NCBI GenBank assembly: GCA_019634955.1
Contig: JAHCAK010000010.1
Coordinates: 38,101 to 102,100, forward strand
Direction of reading: 5' to 3'
DNA from: Burkholderiales bacterium
GTDB lineage: Bacteria; Pseudomonadota; Gammaproteobacteria; Burkholderiales; Usitatibacteraceae
Length of the DNA stretch: 64,000 bases
The translations under genes and the position numbers were made by a program. Position 1 is the first letter of the stretch. The number at the start of each line of letters is the position of its first letter. Below are positions 59,547-64,000 of the stretch, piece after piece. The notes under the pieces were generated by a model that had not been told where the DNA came from, ran no database searches, and worked only from the letters and a program-made list of their open reading frames with translations.

Positions 59547-62378
59547 ATGAAAATGAACGAGCCGGTCGGCGAAGCGGAAGTCATCGAGTTCAAGCTGAAC
59601 GGCGAGACGGTCAGCGCGCTCGCGGGCGAGACGATCCTGCAGGCGGCCAAGCGCCACGGGGTGAGGATCCCGCACCTCTGCTACAAGGAGGGCTACCGCC
59701 CCGACGGCAACTGCCGCGCCTGCGTCGTGGAGATCAAGGGCGAGCGCGTGCTGGCGCCGTCGTGCTGCCGCGCGCCGGCGAAGGACATGGACGTCTCCAG
59801 CGTCTCCCCGCGCGCCGTGCATTCGCAGAAGATGGTGCTGGAGCTGCTGAAGGCCGATGCGCCCGAAGCCGACCTCAAGCCGCAGGGCAACGAGCTCGCC
59901 TTCTGGAGCGAGCGGCTGGGCGTGGGCAGGCCGCGCTTCCCGGCGCGCGAGCAGCCGGCGCCCGACGCCTCCCACCCCGCCATGGCGGTGAACCTCGACG
60001 CGTGCATCCAGTGCACCCGCTGCGTGCGCGCCTGCCGCGAGGAGCAGGTGAACGACGTGATCGGCTACTCGTGGCGCGGCTCGCACGCGAAGATCACCTT
60101 CGACTTCGACGACCCCATGGGGGAATCGACGTGCGTGGCCTGCGGCGAGTGCGTGCAGGCCTGCCCCACGGGCGCGCTCGCCCCGGCCAAGGGCGCCTAC
60201 GCCGTGAAGGCGGACCGCAAGGTCGATTCCGTCTGCCCGTTCTGCGGCGTCGGCTGCCAGCTCACCTACCACGTGAAGGACAACCAGATCGTGCGCGTGG
60301 ACGGGCGCGACGGCCCGGCCAACCGCGACCGGCTGTGCGTGAAGGGGCGCTTCGGGTTCGACTACGCGCACCACCCGCACCGGCTCGTGAGGCCGCTCAT
60401 CCGGAAGCCCGGCGCGCCCAAGCACGCCGACTTCACGGTGGACCCGGATCGCTGGAGCGAGGTGTTCCGCGAGGCCACCTGGGAGGAGGCGCTCGACTTC
60501 GCCGCCGGCGGCCTGAAGAAGGTCCGCGACGCGCACGGCGGGCAGGCGCTCGCCGGCTTCGGCAGCGCCAAGGGCTCCAACGAGGAGGCCTACCTCTTCC
60601 AGAAGCTCGTGCGCACGGGCTTCGGCTCGAACAACGTGGACCACTGCACGCGCCTGTGCCACGCCTCGTCGGTGGCGGCGCTGCTGGAGGGCATCGGCTC
60701 GGGCGCCGTGTCCAACCAGGTCTCCGACGTCGCGAAGGCCGAGCTCATCTTCCTCATCGGCTCCAACCCCACCTCCAACCACCCGGTGGCCGCGACCTGG
60801 CTCAAGAATGCGGTCAAGCGCGGCGCGAAGCTGGTGGTCGCCGACCCGCGCCGGACCGAGATCGCGCGGCACGCCTGGCGCGTGCTGCAGTTCAAGCCGG
60901 ACATGGACGTGGCGCTCCTCAACGCGATGATCTTCACGATCCTCGAGGAGAACCTCGTCGACCCGGATTTCATCCGCACGCGCACCACCGGCTTCGAGGC
61001 GCTGAAGGAGAACGCGAAGGGCTTCAGCCCCGAGGCCATGGCGCCCCTGTGCGGCATCCCGGCGGAGACGATCCGCGAGGTGGCCCGCGCCTACGCCACC
61101 GCGAAGGGCTCGATGATCCTCTGGGGCATGGGCATCTCGCAGCACGTGCACGGCACCGACAACGCGCGCTGCCTCATCGCGCTCACGCTCATGACGGGCC
61201 AGATCGGCCGTCCCGGCACGGGCCTGCACCCGCTGCGCGGCCAGAACAACGTGCAAGGGGCGTCGGATGCGGGCCTGATCCCGATGATGTACCCCGACTA
61301 CCAGCGCGTGGACAACCCGGAGGCCAACGCGCGCTTCGAGAAGTACTGGGGCAGGAAGCTCGACACGAAGCCGGGCCTCACCGTGGTGGAGATCATGGAT
61401 GCCGCCTGCGAGGGCCGCATCAAGGCGATGTACGTGGAAGGCGAGAATCCCGCCATGAGCGACCCCAACGCGCACCACGCGCGCGAGGGGCTGGCGAAGC
61501 TCGAGCACCTGGTGGTGCAGGACATCTTCCTCACCGAGACGGCCTACCTCGCCGACGTGGTGCTGCCGGCCTCCGCCTGGCCGGAGAAGACGGGCACCGT
61601 CACCAACACCGACCGCATCGTGCAGATGGGCCGCCGCGCGCTCGACCCGCCGGGCGAGGCGCGCCAGGACCTGTGGATCATCCAGCAGGTGGCGCGGCGC
61701 CTGGGCCTCGACTGGAACTACGCCGGCCCGGAGAGCGGCGTGGCGCAGGTCTACGAGGAGATGCGCGGCGCGATGAACTCCATCGGCGGCATCTCGTGGG
61801 AGCGGCTCGAGGCGCAGTCGGCCGTCACCTACCCCTGCCGCACCGAGGACGACCCCGGCCAGCCGGTGGTCTTCACCGACCGCTTCCCCACGAAGGACGG
61901 CAGGGCGAAGTTCGTTCCCGCCGACCTCATCCCCGCCGACGAGCGGCCGGACGCGGAGTACCCGTTCGTGCTCATCACCGGCCGGCAGCTTGAGCACTGG
62001 CACACGGGGTCGATGACGCGCCGCGCCTCGGTGCTGGACGCGATCGAGCCGCGGGCCGTGGCGTCGATGCACCCGCTCGACCTCGACGCGATCGGGGCGC
62101 TCGCCGGGGACGTGATCACGGTGGCCTCGCGGCGCGGCGGGATCGCGCTCGCCGCGCGCGCCGACGAGGGCACGCCGCGCGGCAGCGTCTTCATCCCCTT
62201 CGCGTACTACGAGGCGGCCGCAAACCTCCTCACCAACCCGGCGCTGGACCCGTTCGGCAAGATCGCCGAGCTCAAGTACTGCGCGGTGAAGGTGTCGAAG
62301 GGCGGCACGCTCGCGCCGCTCGCGAGCTACGGCGGCGGGCAGTCCTTCGCCGGCGCGGCACCGGCCCCGGGCGGCTGA
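59547..62378 (+). CDS. fdhA: NAD-dependent formate dehydrogenase, catalytic alpha subunit
   Basis: A 943-residue molybdopterin enzyme that oxidises formate to CO2. Order: 2Fe-2S ferredoxin-like domain (C45, C56, C59, C73), NuoG-like His/Cys loop, two 4Fe-4S motifs (CIQCTRCVRAC about 151-161; CVACGECVQACPTG about 193-206), Mo-bis-MGD 4Fe-4S motif CPFCGVGCQLTY (about 228-239), and the active-site cysteine in TRLCHASSV (about 371), so Cys, not Sec, binds Mo. The C-terminal MoCo-binding domain has LITGRQLEHWHTGSMTRR. Needs FdhD and Mo cofactor genes, none seen here. ATG 59547 with AAGGGG. Oxidises formate from frc. Confidence 0.94.
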   Translation: MKMNEPVGEAEVIEFKLNGETVSALAGETILQAAKRHGVRIPHLCYKEGYRPDGNCRACVVEIKGERVLAPSCCRAPAKDMDVSSVSPRAVHSQKMVLELLKADAPEADLKPQGNELAFWSERLGVGRPRFPAREQPAPDASHPAMAVNLDACIQCTRCVRACREEQVNDVIGYSWRGSHAKITFDFDDPMGESTCVACGECVQACPTGALAPAKGAYAVKADRKVDSVCPFCGVGCQLTYHVKDNQIVRVDGRDGPANRDRLCVKGRFGFDYAHHPHRLVRPLIRKPGAPKHADFTVDPDRWSEVFREATWEEALDFAAGGLKKVRDAHGGQALAGFGSAKGSNEEAYLFQKLVRTGFGSNNVDHCTRLCHASSVAALLEGIGSGAVSNQVSDVAKAELIFLIGSNPTSNHPVAATWLKNAVKRGAKLVVADPRRTEIARHAWRVLQFKPDMDVALLNAMIFTILEENLVDPDFIRTRTTGFEALKENAKGFSPEAMAPLCGIPAETIREVARAYATAKGSMILWGMGISQHVHGTDNARCLIALTLMTGQIGRPGTGLHPLRGQNNVQGASDAGLIPMMYPDYQRVDNPEANARFEKYWGRKLDTKPGLTVVEIMDAACEGRIKAMYVEGENPAMSDPNAHHAREGLAKLEHLVVQDIFLTETAYLADVVLPASAWPEKTGTVTNTDRIVQMGRRALDPPGEARQDLWIIQQVARRLGLDWNYAGPESGVAQVYEEMRGAMNSIGGISWERLEAQSAVTYPCRTEDDPGQPVVFTDRFPTKDGRAKFVPADLIPADERPDAEYPFVLITGRQLEHWHTGSMTRRASVLDAIEPRAVASMHPLDLDAIGALAGDVITVASRRGGIALAARADEGTPRGSVFIPFAYYEAAANLLTNPALDPFGKIAELKYCAVKVSKGGTLAPLASYGGGQSFAGAAPAPGG

Positions 62379-62392
62379 GCGGGGCCGGGCTC

Positions 62393-62899
62393 GTGGGCGC
62401 CACGGGGATCGAGCCGGGCCGCGACTCGCCGGTCGCGCTCGTCGCGATCACGAAGGAGAACCTGCGCGACTTCCTGCGCCTGAAGGTCTCGCCCGCGCAG
62501 GAGGGCTTCGTCGCCCCCAACGCGGTGTCGATCGCGCAGGCGCACTTCCACCCGGAGGCGTGGTTCCGCGGCATCGCGGCGGGCGGCACGGCGGTGGGCT
62601 TCGCCATGCTCGAGGACTGGTCGCAGTGCGCGGAGAGCGCGCCGGAGGACTGGCTGCGCGAGCCCTACGTGGGGCTGTGGCGCTTCATGGTCGACGCGCG
62701 CTGGCAGGGGCACGGCTTCGGCGCGCAGGCGATGCGGCTGCTCGTCGACCGCGCGCGCGCGGTCCACGGCACGAAGGCGATGCTGCTCAGCTTCGTGGAC
62801 GCCCCCGGCAGCCCCGAGGCGTTCTACCGCCGCTTCGGCTTCGAGCGCACGGGGGAGGTGAGCGAGGGCGAGCACGTCATGCGCCTCGCGTTCTGCTAG
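62393..62899 (+). CDS. GNAT family N-acetyltransferase
   Basis: A 168-residue GNAT-fold protein: the NLRDFLRLKVSPAQEGFVAPN start (about 23-43), VGLWRFMVDARWQGHGFGAQAM with the acetyl-CoA P-loop RWQGHGFGAQ (about 103-112), and the YRRFGFERTGEVSEGEHVM end. This N-terminal pattern resembles the spermidine/aminoglycoside-like branch, but the acceptor is not identifiable. GTG 62393, 14 bp after the fdhA stop, so it could be read from the same transcript. It may be unrelated to formate metabolism. Confidence 0.85.
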   Translation: MGATGIEPGRDSPVALVAITKENLRDFLRLKVSPAQEGFVAPNAVSIAQAHFHPEAWFRGIAAGGTAVGFAMLEDWSQCAESAPEDWLREPYVGLWRFMVDARWQGHGFGAQAMRLLVDRARAVHGTKAMLLSFVDAPGSPEAFYRRFGFERTGEVSEGEHVMRLAFC

Positions 62900-62945
62900 G
62901 CTCGGGCGCGGCCCGCTTGGGGCCGGCTCACAACGAGGAACCAGG

Positions 62946-64000
62946 ATGAGGCAATACCGCATCGCGGTCGTCCCCGGGGACGGCATCGGCAAGGAAGTGG
63001 TGCCCGAGGGGCTGCGGCTCCTCGCGGCGGTGGAGGCGAGGCTGGGCGGCTTCCGCTGCGAGCCCACGCATTTCCCGTGGGGCTCGGACTACTACCGCAG
63101 CCACGGCGTGATGATGCCGGAGGACGGCAACGAGGCGCTGCGGCCCTTCGACGCGATCCTCTTCGGCGCCGTGGGCGACCCGGAGATCCCGGACCACGTC
63201 ACGCTCTGGGGCCTGCGGCTCAAGATCTGCCAGGGCTTCGACCAGTACGCCAACGTGCGGCCCACGCGCATCTTCCCCGGCATCGCGAGCCCCCTCGCGG
63301 GCCGCGGCCCCGGCGACATCGACTGGGTGATCGTGCGCGAGAACACGGAGGGCGAGTACTCGGGCGCCGGCGGGCGCGTGCACCGCGGCCTGCCGATCGA
63401 GGTGGCCATGGAGACCTCCACCTTCACGCGCGTGGGCGTCGAGCGGGTGATGCGCTTCGCCTTCCGGCTGGCGCAGTCCCGGCCGCGCAAGCACCTCACG
63501 GTGATCACCAAGTCCAACGCGCAGCGCCACGGCATGGTGATGTGGGACGAGATCGCGCGCAGGATCGCCGGCGAATTCCCCGACGTCGCCGTGAGGAAGC
63601 TGCTGGTCGACGCGGCCACCACGGTCATGGTGCAGGACCCGCGCTCGCTCGACACGATCGTGGCCACCAACCTGCACGCGGACGTCCTCTCGGACCTCGC
63701 CGGGGCGCTCGCCGGCAGCCTCGGGATCGCGCCCACGGCGAACCTCAACCCCGAGCGCGCGTTCCCGTCGATGTTCGAGCCCATCCACGGCTCGGCCTTC
63801 GACATCACGGGCAAGGGCGTGGCCAACCCCATCGCCACCTTCTGGACGGTGGCGATGATGCTCGAGCACCTCGGCGAGAAGCCCGCGGCCGACGCCGTCA
63901 TGGCCGCCATCGAGCGCGTCTGCCGCGAGGGCAGGGCGCTGCCGCGCGACATCGGCGGCACCGCGCGCACCACCGAAGTCACCGACGCCGTCATCGCCTC
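62946..64000 (+). CDS. tartrate/D-malate/isopropylmalate-type dehydrogenase (cut by window edge)
   Basis: The first 351 residues of an NAD-dependent beta-decarboxylating dehydrogenase; the 3' end lies outside. Seen: VVPGDGIGKEVVPEG (8-22), FGAVGDPEIPDHVTLWGLRL, the substrate-arginine pattern YANVRPTRIFPG (about 102-113), VIVRENTEGEYSGAGGRVH (about 130-148), TKSNAQRHGMVMW, and the Mg/NAD region DVLSDLAGALAGSLGIAPTANLNP. The short DHVTLWGLRLKI loop fits the tartrate dehydrogenase/decarboxylase (D-malate) clade better than LeuB. A carboxylate-oxidising role would suit the tct-linked region. GGAACCAGG-type site before ATG 62946. Confidence 0.88.
   Translation, partial: MRQYRIAVVPGDGIGKEVVPEGLRLLAAVEARLGGFRCEPTHFPWGSDYYRSHGVMMPEDGNEALRPFDAILFGAVGDPEIPDHVTLWGLRLKICQGFDQYANVRPTRIFPGIASPLAGRGPGDIDWVIVRENTEGEYSGAGGRVHRGLPIEVAMETSTFTRVGVERVMRFAFRLAQSRPRKHLTVITKSNAQRHGMVMWDEIARRIAGEFPDVAVRKLLVDAATTVMVQDPRSLDTIVATNLHADVLSDLAGALAGSLGIAPTANLNPERAFPSMFEPIHGSAFDITGKGVANPIATFWTVAMMLEHLGEKPAADAVMAAIERVCREGRALPRDIGGTARTTEVTDAVIA

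Noticed and set aside
60640..60680. Selenocysteine at the formate dehydrogenase active site
   Set aside because: The codon is tgc (Cys) in the LCHASSV motif; no in-frame tga is present.

Overview
The window is about 64 kb of very GC-rich chromosome from a betaproteobacterium (Burkholderiales-like, possibly an uncultured lineage). Support for this: the order argB / hslVU / xerC-DUF484-dapF / two LpxL-type acyltransferases / metK / ahcY-metF, a PhaR-type phasin promoter, tripartite tricarboxylate (TctCBA) transport genes, an SAH riboswitch, and frequent GTG/TTG starts coupled through GTGA/ATGA overlaps. I saw no rRNA, tRNA, integrase, prophage or CRISPR array. The ends cut argB (left) and a tartrate/isopropylmalate-type dehydrogenase (right).

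Left part (1-38.6 kb). It opens with argB. Next comes a three-gene bufferin-type copper-peptide operon (DUF2282 precursor, DUF692/MNIO oxidase, DUF2063 partner; 472-2394). A long leftward gene chain follows in reading order from 13.6 kb down to 3.3 kb: dapF, DUF484, xerC, then a zinc module (Zur-like Fur protein, two CobW/COG0523 GTPases, a MacB-like ABC ATPase and permease, a DUF3299 protein), a STAS-like protein, hslV and hslU. Two lipid A acyltransferases lie divergent to metK. A MOT1-type molybdate/sulfate transporter, a riboswitch-controlled ahcY followed by metF, and an MgtE-type Mg transporter come next. Then there are an M48 protease, an aminotransferase of the alanine/serine-glyoxylate family, ttcA, a pteridine reductase, a MidA-type methyltransferase, an orphan TAXI binding protein, a phasin with an operator-flanked promoter, cca, a GST, an NDUFA9-like protein, a Slt-type lytic transglycosylase and an ArsB/NhaD-type permease.

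Right part (37.7-64 kb). This looks like an oxalate/formate catabolic region: a universal stress protein, tctCBA, a cytidylate-kinase-like/BON fusion, a cysteine-free Crp/Fnr regulator, oxalyl-CoA decarboxylase (oxc), formyl-CoA transferase (frc), a stand-alone formyltransferase resembling the hydrolase domain of 10-formyl-THF dehydrogenase, a quinone oxidoreductase, a CHASE2-Ser/Thr kinase with a DUF2889 partner, sucC and sucD (sucD carries a -1 frameshift), a protein with two cyclic-nucleotide-binding domains, and an NAD-dependent formate dehydrogenase (fdhB/fdhA). The inferred flow is: carboxylate imported, oxalyl-CoA decarboxylated to formyl-CoA, the CoA moved back to oxalate, and formate oxidised to CO2 with NADH made. 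Five TTGAC-N4-GTCAA-type boxes lie about 30 bp upstream of -10-like hexamers before usp, tctC, oxc, sucC and fdhB. This spacing suggests one FNR-family activator controls the whole region.

Four intergenic inverted repeats (31.4, 46.0, 47.5 and 59.4 kb) share an unusual build: roughly 30-bp arms made of 9-11 bp tandem units, flanking locus-specific spacers. They are the least explained structures in the window. All claims rest on reading the sequence; no database search was run.
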